From: Symmetrospora coprosmae
Taxonomy: Eukaryota; Basidiomycota; Cystobasidiomycetes; Symmetrosporaceae
Direction: 5' to 3'
NCBI GenBank assembly: GCA_008802785.1
Contig: VUYT01000016.1
Span: 354,428 to 418,427 of the forward strand
Length of the DNA: 64,000 bases
The notes beneath the pieces were generated by a model, which did no database searches, was not told the DNA's origin, and was given only the letters and a program-made list of their open reading frames with translations. The position numbers and the translations under genes were made by a program. This document shows positions 44,110-55,962 of this stretch, piece by piece (position 1 is the stretch's first letter; each line of letters starts with the position of its first letter).

Positions 44110-47100
44110 ATGGCAGACGCCGTCATTGCACAGTTCTGGCAGCGCAGGCGGCTGGCAGCCGGCCCAGCCGAGAGGAGGAATCTCGAGCCCATCTGCAGTG
44201 TGTTTCCCCCATTTCCCCCGCCCGCATGCACCTGGCTATTCTGGCTTGCACTATTATGAGCGCGTGCTTGAAAGACCTAAGAGCTGACTCTATTGACGGC
44301 CCTGCTGCTGCTCTGCTGCCCCTGTTACTGCTCCACTCTCCGCTGCCTGTCTGCATCCGTGCCTGACCTTCGGATATATGACCGCGCGCACAGCTGCTGT
44401 TCAGGCGCGCAACCCTAAGCTCGCCTTGCAGAACTGCTCGAAAGCTCTCCGGATCAAGCCGTACAATCCCCTCGTCCAAGTGAGCGGATCCTTGCCGGCT
44501 TCGAGCTCGCCCTGGACCCCGGTCACCGAACAAGCTGAACGTCTCGGTTCCACACCCCGTCTCTCAGACCCTGCAAGCCATCATTCTATACGGTGTGGAC
44601 GAGGAGGAGTCCCTCCGAGCCATCCAGGACGTCGTGAAGGATGAAAAAGGCAAAGGAAAGGCTCTCGAAGATGCCGACCTCCTCATGCTCTGCGCCTGGG
44701 TCTTTGAGCAAACCGGACAAGGTGGGCTGCGCTTGTATAAAGCTCGACATGCGTAGGCTCTGGCTGAGGAGCAGCTCGTTGACATCCTGCGGCTCAATCT
44801 TGCAGTCCACGAGTCGGCCGATATGTGGGCGGCGGCATCGGAGCGGGAGTCTTCGCAACAGCTCAACATCCTCCTCGAGGCGTGCTTCTACTACGTCCGC
44901 ATCACGGCTTTCGAGCATCTCTGGCACGCCTGCACCCTCATTGCAGAGTCTCGGACAAGGTTGCAGATGCGAGGCGAGGAGGAGGCCTTCTTTCAACAGG
45001 CCTTCTGGTACCGGCTCCAGGCTCTCGTCATTATGGTCACCGATCTCTCTGCGCCACACATCATCTCGCGTATACGCAGAGATGCGTCCGGACGCTCCGT
45101 TAGCGTGCTCAGTGGCGATCTGCAGGAGACGGAAGAGGCTAGCGAGGCGAACCGACAGCACGCAAAGCAAGTCAAGGAGCTGCTCGTCAAAACACACAAG
45201 GAACTCTTTGGCGATAGCGCAGCCTTGGTACAGAGCCTCGAACGGGTTACGACGTACCATGAATTCTACCTGCTGGTCCGGCTAGCAGAGCTTCGAGTCC
45301 AGGCAGAGGCCGAAGCTGCCGACAACGCGGACGTCAGTGTCCTGCTGCAAATTCTCAATAGCGCCGAAGGAAGAGCTTTCTCGGCTCAGAACATCGACAT
45401 TGAGAGCCTCCGTCGCCGGTTGATCCTGAAACACGGCGAGCTTGCAGGTGATATGAGCACGGAGACTGTATCAAGCGGGCCTGGAGCGGTCAGAGAAGCG
45501 CCTGTAGCAAAGATGGAGCAGGAGACTGCGCAGAGGCAGCCGCCGATACTGCCGGCCCTGCCCGACAATATCGGCCCTGTTGCAGCGTTCGGTACTATCA
45601 ATCAGCTGTGGCACGATGCGCACGACAAGATTTGCTTTGAGGGCGGGAGCAATTGGAACACCATTTTGACCCTTGTCGAAGCTGCATGGAGCATCGCCGG
45701 GAAGAGCGGGACAGCTACTGCGGCAGCAAACGCTAGCGAAGATGGCGAGGATATCCCTGGTTGGTGGACCGTGGATGAGGAGGACGGTTCAAGCGTAGAG
45801 TGCCTCCGGGCGACGCGCAAGCTGCTCAAGAAGTGCGCTGCTCCAGCAGCGGCATCCGAGGCCAAAGGGACCTCCAGTGGCGATAGGGGCTTTGCCCTCG
45901 GCCTGCTCGCACTCGCAAGCTTCCCTGCTCACGAAGGCAACGGAGAATTGACGGCCTTTGCCAGGAAGGTGGTTCCCGGTGAGTGATGATTGGGCGGCTC
46001 AGGCGAAGGCGGTTAACTGAACTGCGTTCGTCACCCACAGGCCTGGTCAATGACTATGTCCGACAGCATGGCAGCAAACAGTGCTGCTTCGACGACTTGC
46101 TCCCCTACCTTACCCTTCTGATGGAGCAGCACCGAGATGGCGTCCGGCTCATCCTGAAGCACCTGGATGAGCGCTTCTCCCGACAGGATATCGATGTTTC
46201 GGTGAGTATGGCTAGGCGTCGCTTCGAGCCACATTTTGAATCGGCCTGATCTCTTGTCGCTCCTCGACAGACACTCTCCCACATGCAAGCCTCCATGACT
46301 GTTGAGAGACTAAGGCGGTTCCTGCAAGGTCACTACGCTGGCGTGGAGGAGGAGGCAGCTCAAGGTCATCGCTACGCCAAGGCCTACTTTGCTGCTCTCC
46401 ATTTTGGTGAGGGCATACATGCCAATTTACTGCCAGGGGTCTCCGGGATTCATCGTCGCTGACATGCTCGCAATTATAGGCAAGAACAACATTGTTACAG
46501 ACTTGCAGCCAGCCGACGACTTCGCCCTGCTGGCTGCACAGGCCTACCTCGGCGCATGGACGCAAGCAACAATTGCTTCTTCCACGTCTCCTCCACCTGC
46601 ACCCGCTGTACACTACATCGAGTTGACTATCGCGATCCTTGAGTATGCGGTGCAGCGCTCAAAGTATCGCTATCAGCTTCGACTTCTCCTCGTCCGCCTT
46701 TATCGGCTGCTGGGCGCAACGACCTGTGCCGCGCGGCACTACATCGAACTCGGCGCGCGTGCCATTCAGAAAGACACTCTGGCGTTCTGGGCGCTCGACC
46801 GGGCAAGCAGTTTCTTTGCCGAGGGCAAAGCTTCTCCGCCAGGCACTGTTGGGAAGGGCACGCAAGCTGAAGCGCGAACGCTAGCAGAAATTGGACAGGA
46901 TGTTCTTTACTCTTACAAGGGTGCTGACAATGACGTAGGTTGCACATACATGAGTATCTGGTTGATTCGCTCCGTTCATGCCTGCTGAACCGTACCTCGG
47001 GGTATCTGCAGGCCCAGACGTCCATGGTACGCGCATGGCAGAACAACACCTTCATCCTGGTGAGGGGCTGTAGATGTCGCACAATCGAATGCAGGCCGCT

Positions 47101-48134
47101 GATTCCGATGGTTGACCCAGCTGGAAGACTATCTTAGCCTCAAAGACCGGCTGCAACATTCCTTCTCTCGCCAGGCAGTTGCCTTCGAGTACTGCAGGAA
47201 TACGAGCATGCTGGGAGCCTTCGACGAGGGGTCCTACGCAGGGTGGCACGATCTTGAGATCCCGAAAGGCCAGGGTAAGCGTAAAGCTCCGCAGATGAGT
47301 CAGCTAGCTAGCACCACTTCTGACGACAATGAGGCTATGCAGGTGCCTTGAGCGACAACCGCGACGTGTCCGTTCTGCCCAATTATCAACCCGCGTCGGA
47401 GCGGTCCATCTTTGAGCAGGTACAGACTGGACCGCCCACTACGACAGGATGGCTCCAAGCTATGAGCGGCGTTTACGCAGAATTCTGGACAACTGAGGCC
47501 GCCGGGGAGGAAGCGGATGCGGCGCAACTGAGTCCGTCACAGGCACTCTCTGCGCTTACCGAGCATGAGCAGCGCTTCGTTGCCTGGGCAGGATCTGTGA
47601 AAGCATGGTTGTCTGGGCAATCTACGAAGGTCGAGGAGGCCACAGTTACCACATTCTTGAAAGGTGAGGCACACGTCGCTTAGGAACGCCTCGCTGGCAA
47701 TCAAGCTCATACCCGCCCTGTGCCATTCAGGCTGTCAAGCGGACCTGGCCAAGACAGAGGTGATGACCGCACAGCCCTGGTACGCTCTTCACATCGCCAC
47801 GATAGCCCTCGAGGCCTACTCGCTGCTCGATGCCGCCTTCGTCGCCAAGAGCGCAAGTCCCGGCACCTTCAAAGGCATCAAGCAGTTCCGTCAGATCCGT
47901 CAAGACGCCAAGTCTGCGATGAAGGCGATCTCGACCCGCTTGAAGGTGATGAGCGATGACCTGGCAAGGAGATACAAAGGCCGAGAGAGACTAGAAAGTC
48001 TGCAGCCGATGCTGCAACCCGAGCAGGTCGGCGAGGCGTTCCTCCTGGACACCGCCACGCAGTTGCTCGAAGCCCGTAAAACGGCCTACACGCAGTTAGC
48101 AGTCAGCATAACGAAGCGCTCAGCCGGAGCGTGA
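44110..48134 (+). CDS. naa25: NatB N-terminal acetyltransferase auxiliary subunit (NAA25/Mdm20)
   Basis: The subunit anchors NatB to ribosomes and helps acetylate Met-Asp/Glu/Asn N-termini. Eleven exons (44110-44197, 44394-44479, 44568-44721, 44806-45978, 46041-46201, 46271-46406, 46480-46934, 47012-47059, 47121-47274, 47343-47663, 47731-48134) give 1059 residues, typical for the family. It starts with RRNLEPICTAVQARNPKLALQNCSKALRIKP, the usual first TPR, followed by helical repeats (SLRAIQDVVKDEKGKGKALEDADLLMLCAWVFEQTG). The middle carries FDDLLPYLTLLMEQHRDGV and YAVQRSKYRYQLRLLLVRLYRLLGA. A TAG at 44756-44758 is inside an 84-bp intron, not a defect. One exon is 48 bp. Confidence 0.88.
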
Positions 48135-48411
48135 TTGTTTCCGCCATGATCGTCATGTTAGAGCTTAGACGCGTAGGAGTCAGAACGAAGCCGGTACCAG
48201 AGTAAAGGGAGATGAAAAGGGCGCTTGACGCGACAACATTGAACTGCGTCACAGAGAAATCGAAAGAAGCAATCGAATGGTACAGGCATGCTCGCTTTTT
48301 CAGTTGCACGTGGCTCGGACATCCATCAGTCCATGGCCGTCGGAAGGACACTGCGAGAATGGGCCGTGGAGGTTAGCCTGAGTGCTTGCCTACACGATAA
48401 GGGTCGTGGGC

Positions 48412-49706
48412 TCACTGCTCGGGGTCACTTGTCGTGTAGAGTAAACCCTCGGACATCATGTCCTCAACGGCGGCCTGCACTTTCTCGTATGTCATTCCGG
48501 GAACGGATCGTGCGATCTCGTTGAGGTTGAGGCCCTCGTCGGGGAGGTTGCTGTAGCCGATGTTCTCGATGTAGACCATGATCTTTTGCTCATTGGGCTT
48601 GAGGTCTTTCCACTTGTTGCCGTTGCCGGCTGACGTTGACGCATTACTGCAAGCACGCGGATCTCAGCTCGGCCCTTGCTCTCTGGTGGACGACAGTCGA
48701 GAACTGACTATGCGTCCATCCCTGCGGCCTTCTGCTGATTACCCTGTGCGCGCTGCAGACCCTGCATGGCGCCATGGCCTCCTGCTGCCTGCTGCTGGCA
48801 AGCGAGGGGTATGTACGTTCAGACAGCTGTTCCCTGAAGAGAAGCGTCTCACCGGCCCATTACTTACCGGAGGTCCACCTCTTGTATGGTACAGATGGAC
48901 GTAGACGACTTGCAGCAGGTGGTAGTTGATCTCATTGAAGTCCTCGACCTTCTTCAGAACGGTTGCGTTGACACTGCGCTTGTGGTTGAACGACTTCATG
49001 GTTCCAATGATGCGTACGTAGACTCCCTGACTGAGGAGACGTTGGAAGACGGACGCCGATGTCAACATTAAGGGCCTTCAGGCCGCTCTGTGGGTTTTGG
49101 TTGCCTCGTGCGCGCGCCACTTACTCGATGCCCTCCATCTTTCCGGAGTCATCATCCGCGGTCTCTAGCCAGAGGCGGACATCGATGGACCCGGTACCGT
49201 CCTCTACCGTGAGCGACAGGTTCATCTGTCCGCGGGCCATGTTGGTAATGACTGCGACGAGCGTGACCTGTTGCGCATGAAGGGACGCGTGCCGCAGACG
49301 CGCGACGTGGGCAGGGCGAGGATCAGCACAGGAACTGCTAGAGCAAGGCGCGACGAGGGTCAGGCTTTACATGGTCAAGGTCGACACCGTCAATCTTGAA
49401 GTCGGCGTCCGGGTGCGGCTGGTCTGCTTCCAGGAGCTGCTTGATGGTTACGGGCCTGTACGTGTGGTTCTTCTGCGTCTTCTGCAGGTCCGTCGAGGGC
49501 AGGCAAGGCCGGAATGTTCAGCGTCCCCTGCGCTCGAGATCTACACATACATCACTGCCATCAGCAATGCTGCTCACGGTTCCTGGGCTGCCGTTCTGGC
49601 TTCCCGGCATGAAACCGCCTCCTTGGTCTATCGCAGGTGGGACGCCGATGTCAGCTGGGCCGGCGCACGTCCAGCTCGTGCGGGCGAGCTCGTCATACGC
49701 ACTCAT
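48412..49706 (-). CDS. rfa2: Replication protein A 32-kDa subunit (RPA2/Rfa2)
   Basis: Part of the heterotrimeric single-strand DNA-binding complex for replication and repair. Six exons (49706-49578, 49481-49371, 49267-49125, 49030-48868, 48794-48709, 48646-48412) give 288 residues. An N-terminal Gly/Ser region that in relatives is phosphorylated is followed by the OB fold: YRPVTIKQLLEADQ, VTLVAVITNMARGQMNLSLTVEDGTGSIDVRLW, EGIDQGVYVRIIGTMKSFNHKRSV and INYHLLQVVYVHLYHTRG. A Gln/Gly/Ala linker leads to the C-terminal winged helix (VYIENIGYSNLPDEGLNLNEIA, MTYEKVQAAVEDMMSEGLLYTTSD). All joins keep phase. The first exon may hide a further small intron. Confidence 0.93.
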
Positions 49707-50240
49707 TGTGATGTGAGTGTGGGTTCGTATGTGATCCTGGATGGATCCTTCTGTCCGCGTCTGCTTCTGTGTGATGGTCCGGAAGAGCACGCAGGATCTC
49801 CAGGCTGCGTGTGCAAGGAGACGACGCGTACACTCCCGCAGGAGTGGCGAAAAACTTGGGACAAAGTGAGCATCAAGCAGAGCGTAGATGTGTCAGAAGC
49901 CAGTGTGTATTGCATTCGATAGTCTCTCGTCTTTCTGCGAGGTTTCTGGCTATTAGGCCTAGGGCCAACATTGCGGCGAGGGCCAGGTAATGGTTGGGTC
50001 AAGCAGACAACAACATCAAGAGCGTCTTCTATGGCTATAGGCAGAGAGAAGGAGGGAATAGTATTGGTTGCATCGACAGTGTACTCATTGAGACTGCGTA
50101 CTATGTTGCGGAAAGGCGAAAGTGGTGGGGGATGGCGAGGAATGCACATGGCCCTCTTCCGGCCAGCGTGGAGGGTGGATTGAAGTGAGAAACGACTATT
50201 AGGCACTGCCGGATCGTGGTGAAGGAGGAATGAGCGTAGC
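49707..50240. other. Intergenic region
   Basis: About 530 bp: RPA2 promoter and 3' UTR of the kinase gene. No gene supported. Confidence 0.4.
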
Positions 50241-52409
50241 TCAGAAGCCGAGCTTGAGCTTGGCTCCAGCGAAGGAAAAGGCTGAAGCGATGTGGCCGTG
50301 AGCTGTGAAGTGCTGGTGGTGCACCGCCTGTTGCTGCTTCTCCTGCTGTGCTGCCGATGTCGGGCTCGCTGGGCTTTGTGTTTGCCGCTTGTTGAAGATC
50401 GGAGTGTCTGGTGTAGGAGGCAAGCCGGTCCAGCTCGCGTCGGAGGAAGCAGAGCTGGACGACGAGGAAGTCGATTCCACAGAGTGCTTGCGCTGCCGCG
50501 TCGCTGCCGTAAAAGCTTGCCGAGGCGTTCGGGGCGACTGCACATTGAGAGGTGGGGGCGAATGCTTCGCAGTCGACCGTGCCGTCTGTTCGTACGGCTG
50601 CTTGGGCGTGCTGCTGACGAAGAGATTCGGGTTTGGCGATCGCTGACGCTGCTGAGGTGGTGTATGCAAATGCGTCGGGCTGTGCGGGTAGCCCTGCGGG
50701 TAGCCCTGCTGCTGTTTTGGCCTACTGCTCCCACGGTTGTGATTGTAGTTGTTGCTACGGCCACCGACATAGTCCATGTCCGCATCGTCGTCCCCTTCCA
50801 TGGACGACTCATCGCTGTCCGAGAGGCAGAACTCGGACCGCACGTTCATTCCAGTCTTTGGCGCTGGCTGCTGGTGCTGCTGATGCCTGGCGCGGGCGGC
50901 TGCAGCCGGCGAGGGGAGCGTCGGAGGCTGCGGAGAGGTGAACTCGGGAAACGCCGCCGATGAGACCGAGGGTGATGTGGCTGGCGAAGGAATGTGCGGA
51001 CTCGAGATTTTGACTTGCTGCTGGGTCTTCTTGACCTGCTGGTGCAACTGCTGTTGCTGCTGTTGGTGCGCACGCCATTCCTGCAGCGAGTCAACGGACG
51101 ACACGGTTGACGAGTCGGTAATGTCAAAAACCGTTTCACGCGGTGGTTTGACTTTGGGTTGCGGCGCAGAGTGCGTGTGCGTGGCCGGCTGACGGTGGTG
51201 CGGCTGAGCATGAGCGTAGAAAGGCTGCGGCGGCGGCTGCACAGTCTGTGCGTGACCGCGAGCATCGGGGCGAGCCTGTGCTTGGTGATGCTGCTGTGGC
51301 TCGTTTTGCTGTGGCTGTTGCGGCGCTGCATGGTGCTGCGCCGGTACAGCAGTCGGCAGTGGTTGGATAGGACGGGCGGGAGGTGCATCCGTCGGGTCGT
51401 TGAGAATGTGAGCGGGAGCCCACGCGCGAGCAGCCTCCTTGGTGGCGCGTGTTGCGTAGCGGAGCTCCTCGTAGGTCATGGTCCAGCGTGTCATGGCCTG
51501 AACTTCGGCCCTGAGCTCTTTCAGGGTGATGCGCGATGCCGGGTTGAGCGCGAATATCCGCTTAAGCAGCTCGTTGCACTGAGTCGAGATCGGCAGGATA
51601 GAGCGCAGGAAGTCGGGATTCGAGAGGTATGCACGGAAGGTCTCGTCTGATGGGCACGCCTGCTTCCACGGGTTCCTCCCACATGTCAGGTTAACCAGGC
51701 TGTTCGTAATACAGTGACGTCAGCAGCAAGCTCGTGTCACGTCGCTGGCCTTCCGCAGCACTCACATGACACCCAATGACCAGACGTCGTTGTGCAGTGT
51801 CGAGTATGACCCCAGCCGCTGGAAGAGGCCACCTTGGCATTCCGGCGACATGTAGAACGTGCTTCCGCATCCGAAATCTCCTGACGTCTTCTCTGCAGTA
51901 GCTAACCCAAAGTCGGCGAGGACGACCCTCGCGCCGAGAGCATCGCAGAGGATGTTCTCAGGCTTGAGATCCCGGTGGTAGATGCCAAGCTTGTGGCAGT
52001 AGTCGACCGCGTCGACAATCTGGAGGAAGACATCCTTGATGAGAGCGTCGTTGCCGAGGTATCGCGATTTTTCTGTGATTTGGCTGAAGAGATCGCCATC
52101 GCTGCAGTATGAGAGCACGACGTAGATGCACGTAGATGTCTCGATGACGTTGTGAAGTGTGACGATGTTGGGGTGCGACGAAGCGAGGGTGTGCAGCGCA
52201 ATCTCCCTGCGCTGAAACCCACGCTGCCGGCTGTCGAGGCCGGTCTTGTTCAGGCACTTGACGGCATAGTACTTGCCATCTCTGGCGAGCGCCTTGTACA
52301 CGACTCCGTAGGCGCCAATGCCGATGACGGAGACGAGCTCGAGCGCGCCATTGTCAATGAGGGTGCCGGTCAGGTTCTGGTTCTGAGTGGTGGTCTGAGT
52401 CTGCGTCAT
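50241..52409 (-). CDS. Ran1/Pat1-like serine/threonine protein kinase
   Basis: Fungal relatives couple nutrient state to meiosis, growth or glucose response. Exons 52409-51766 and 51699-50241 encode 700 residues. The kinase domain spans about 20-290: glycine loop IGIGAYGVVYKA, YAVKCLNK (Lys), CHKLGIYHRDLKPENIL (catalytic loop), LADFGLATAEKTSGDFGCGSTFYMSPE (DFG to APE-like), DVWSLGVILVNLTCGRNPWKQA across the intron, and ASRITLKELRAEV. The following ~400 residues are disordered and very rich in Gln, Pro, His and Ser with short phosphosite-like clusters, ending in AFSFAGAKLKLGF, which may be a docking tail. The 5' upstream gap of 1.9 kb suggests an extended promoter. Confidence 0.87.
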
Positions 52410-54360
52410 CTTGACTTGCGGTGTACCGGGAATTGAATGGGTGAGTGTCGTTGTAGGATGCCGGTAGCTCCACAAGAGCAAAAGGGCTCAAGGAGCTTTG
52501 GAAGTGTGCGAACGGCTGTAAGAAGCCTGAAGGTGTCGAAACAAGTGAAACAAGTAGCCAACGAAGTGTTGATGACAAGACAAGTGAGAGAACTGCACAG
52601 ACGACGCGGTAGAACGAAGAAGCTCGACAGTGTCAGCCCTTCTGGGTTGGGTCATGCGGGAGGCAAGCCCGGAGGGAAAGGGGCGGGCATCGGGCAGACA
52701 TCGCGCGACTTACTGAGTCGGGTCGAGTCGAGGCGAGAGGGAGGATACGAGTGCGTCGAAGCGTTGATGTTATGAAGAGACAAGAGGAGAAGCAAGAGCT
52801 GTTGGTGATGCTCTTGTACGTGCTGTGCGTGCGCCGGTCTTTGGTGTTGCTTGATTGCGTCTGATTGCCAATGCGGATGGGCGGAGAGGCGGCGCTTCTA
52901 ATGCAATGCGCAGGTGGGAGTCGTGACGGATGAGGGCTTAGAGTTGCCTCTGGACAGCAGCACGAGAGGTCGACGTCTGTTTGTGCTTCTGCCTCGCTGT
53001 AATTGCCTCCTTCCTCCTGCTGTTCCTCCCTTGTTCGGCCAGCGGCCGTCGTGGTTGCGATGCGTTCGCTTCCTGCCTCCTCTGGGTCTGCCGTTTTCCT
53101 GCAAGGCCTCTCTCTTCCTTTCCGCGGCCTGTGCAGCACTTTCCGAGAAGCGGACTCCTTCTACGACGACGACACTCGCGTGGTCGTGTCCATTCGCGTG
53201 CCAATGTCCTTTGTCTGTGTTGGCTTGTTCCTTGCTTAATGCAGGAGACTGGCCCGGTTGGTCTGGATGCGAGCCACCTCGCCGCTTCAGGAAGGAGGGG
53301 GTGTCGTCACGTTGGCTTTGCGAGCGAGAGCGCAGCAGGGCAGCACAGAAGAGCAGCAGCAGCAGCAGACAGCAGGGACAGTAGCACTCTGCGCGTCTAT
53401 GGGCTGCTCCCGCAGAGGTGCGCCCAGACAATCGGATTTTCCCGCGCTCATCAGTCCGCACTCAAGCGCTCCTGAAGGGAGCGGCAGACGGGCTCCACCC
53501 GAGCCTGGGGAGAGAGACGGGGCGAACAGCTCCGATTCCCCGAAGATCACCGGGGCCGCTTCCTTTCTCCAGCCTGCGCGCAACCGCACAACAACGACGC
53601 GCCAGAGGGCAGAGGTGCAGGTGCAGCAGCTTCGCCCTGTAACGGTCAGACGCTCTGTGCGGGGCATGTCACCTGAGAGCGTCGCAAAAGAATTGCGACC
53701 CAACGGCCTGGAAAGGGATCGCCTCTCTCCCTTGCGCGAGTGCGCTGCTGACCAAAGCAATCACCCTTTGCCCTCACATCCGCGCCCACCATCGACACTG
53801 TACTGTCTTCTGCTTGATAGTGGCACCGCCTTGATTGACTCTGACTGCTGATGGAATGAGATCGCTGCGACAGCCTTTTCAGCAAAGCGCGCCGTTGCGG
53901 TCGCGCTTCTCCCCACCTCGCAGATCAGCAGGCGGACTGTTCATTTAGGCTTTCTGCACCAGAATCAAGATGCCGCATCCGAGACGTTGCGAAAGCTTGA
54001 CTATTAACGCGTACAGTGCTCGCACAGGGGTCGGCAAGGACGCGTGCATAGAGCAAGACGATCCATGGAGACGCCTCATCACGAGGATCCCCTTGCCATG
54101 ATTTCGGCTGGTCTGATGGCGCCCTTTACCAACTACCAATGTTTCGGAAAAGCAAGGAGTATCCCCAGTCGCAGCATCAAGCAAGTGATACAGATCGACG
54201 TGTCTGCCATCAACTACCCAACGAATTACATTGCCCAGGACTGCAAGATCAGCAATGACAGCGATACAGCCCGTTGATACTGACTAGAATAGCTACAGAT
54301 GTTTCAAGAGCAGGAGAGTTTGCCAGAGCAATGCAATGACCACCAGCCTAGGCGATGGTC
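52410..54360. other. Long intergenic region (about 1.95 kb) upstream of the Ran1-like kinase
   Basis: Both neighbours are on the minus strand. The segment contains C/T- and CAG-rich stretches and open frames on both strands without motifs. Probably the kinase promoter and leader plus the 3' UTR of the catalase-like gene. Confidence 0.4.
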
Positions 54361-55962
54361 TCAAGCAGCCGCGGCCACCGGGACAGGTCCAGCCGGAACC
54401 TCTGCGACGCTCTTCGGCTCGATGTAGTCCTTGTACCCGTTGACTTTCAGTCGAAGCTTCCTCGACTCGGCGTACTGCATGAGCGGGAGTGCCATCAACA
54501 CGAGCCTGAGCCGCTTGCTTGAAACGGCACGAAGCAGGGCAACTCACGACAACGCGTCGCATACGGTTCGTGGATCCAAGAGGCTGATGCTCGACGAGTC
54601 CGTGCCAGCTGTTGACGGTGATCTTGTCATCCCTGAGCCAGGTGGACCCGTCACAGCGGAGTGTCAGCAAGTCTCGCCTCCGAGAGCGCCAATGCAGGAC
54701 CTACCACCAGACCCGGAACTCGGGCAGCCAGGAGTCTTGAGGCTCAAACTCCAGCGTAGCGATCTGCTCGAATGGGTACTTCTTCTCGTCCCATTCGATT
54801 CCGATATCATCGACCGGTTGCTCCTCGAGGTTCTGAAGGAGCTGAGCGCAGAACGAATAGGTGACTGTGTTCTTCTGGTGGAAGTCGCGGAGGCTCTGCG
54901 ACAGGATATTGATTGGGTCGCTTTCCTTCACGCGCCACGACTCGAGCTTCTTCTGCTCGTCGCCGAGCGGGAAGACCCCAAACTTGGCAACATAGTCGCC
55001 GAATCGGTAGGCAGACTGGGAGTACTCAGGCATGGCAGCCACTGCATCGAGGAGAGCGTGCATCAGATCGGCAGATCAGACGAGACTTGCGCAGATCCTT
55101 GACTCACTGTGCTGGTTAGGCAGGGAGCCGCCGTGGCAAGCAACGTCCGCGTCGGGACGCTCACTCTGCTCCTTTGCGAAATTTGGAATATCGTTCCAGT
55201 TGCGCTCGAGGCTGTCGGCAATCTCGTAGGTGACCTGAGGGGTGCGGAGCTCGAGAATCGAATAGTTGTTGAACGTCCAGTCCTGCGTCTCCTGGTCCTC
55301 GCCCCAGATTTTCTCGCCTGCGAGCGACGTCGAACGTGTCCATCAGCATATAGCGCGCTTCTAAGACAGTAGGGTCCAGCGCAGCTGCTCACCCTTGACA
55401 CCGAATATCTTCATGCCGATGCCGCGAGGCGCCGGGATGTTGTCAGGGACCAATTTCGGGGTGAGAGACGAGTATCGCATGATCATGTCGTAGGTGCCAG
55501 GATTCTTGAACATGCCCTGCCTGAGGTGGTCTGGGAGTCCATCTTTGACAATGAATTTGCCCTTGACGCACTGGGACAGAGGCAATTGGCGTGAGCAGAT
55601 CCGCATTCCTAAGTCAACTCGGAGCAGCACTCACGCCCTGCGTCTTAAGATGTGTGCCTCGCAGACAGTGGTGGTGCTCGTTGCTGTTCGTTCCACGCAA
55701 TACTCAGATCAGTCGCCTGTTGCTATCGCAAGGACGCGTAGCAGGACTGCGGAGAAGCACAAGTTATTCATCTGAAAACGGCAAAATTGCCCAGCGACAT
55801 CCTTGATGCGCTGCTCTTCATTCTCGGTGACGACCTCGACGCCCTTTGCATCCCTACGTGTATGCGATACAGTACCGCATCAGTACGCGTACCAGTTTCA
55901 GGCCGGTCGATGGTGGCGTGGCTTCTCCACACGCACCACTTGATGTAGTTAGGCGAAGACAT
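54361..55962 (-). CDS. Catalase-like heme protein (short catalase-related family)
   Basis: Eight exons (55962-55937, 55853-55761, 55683-55635, 55570-55393, 55317-55108, 55041-54705, 54632-54548, 54474-54361) give 363 residues, shorter than classical catalases (~500). Recognisable blocks are FCRFQMNNFNEHHHCLRGTHLKTQG, with the His equivalent to the catalytic distal His; GKFIVKDGLPDHLRQGMF; TYDMIMRYSSLTPK; and DNIPAPRGIGMKIFGVKGE. The C-terminal part has VTYSFCAQLLQNLEE and SWHGLVEHQPLGSTNRMRRVVYAESRKLR, the family end. I do not see the R-x-F-x-Y heme-ligand motif of true catalases, so activity may be peroxidase-like or another heme chemistry. Exons 1 and 3 are 26 and 49 bp; each join was fixed by homology. 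Confidence 0.8.

Noticed and set aside
44721-44806. Apparent in-frame TAG (44756-44758) disrupting NAA25
   Set aside because: An 84-bp GT-AG intron with a phase-1 join (GQ to VHESADMW) removes it; no pseudogene needs to be assumed.
52914-53851. Overlapping long open frames on both strands upstream of the Ran1-like kinase
   Set aside because: They are low-complexity shadows in GC-rich intergenic DNA without motifs or splice connections.
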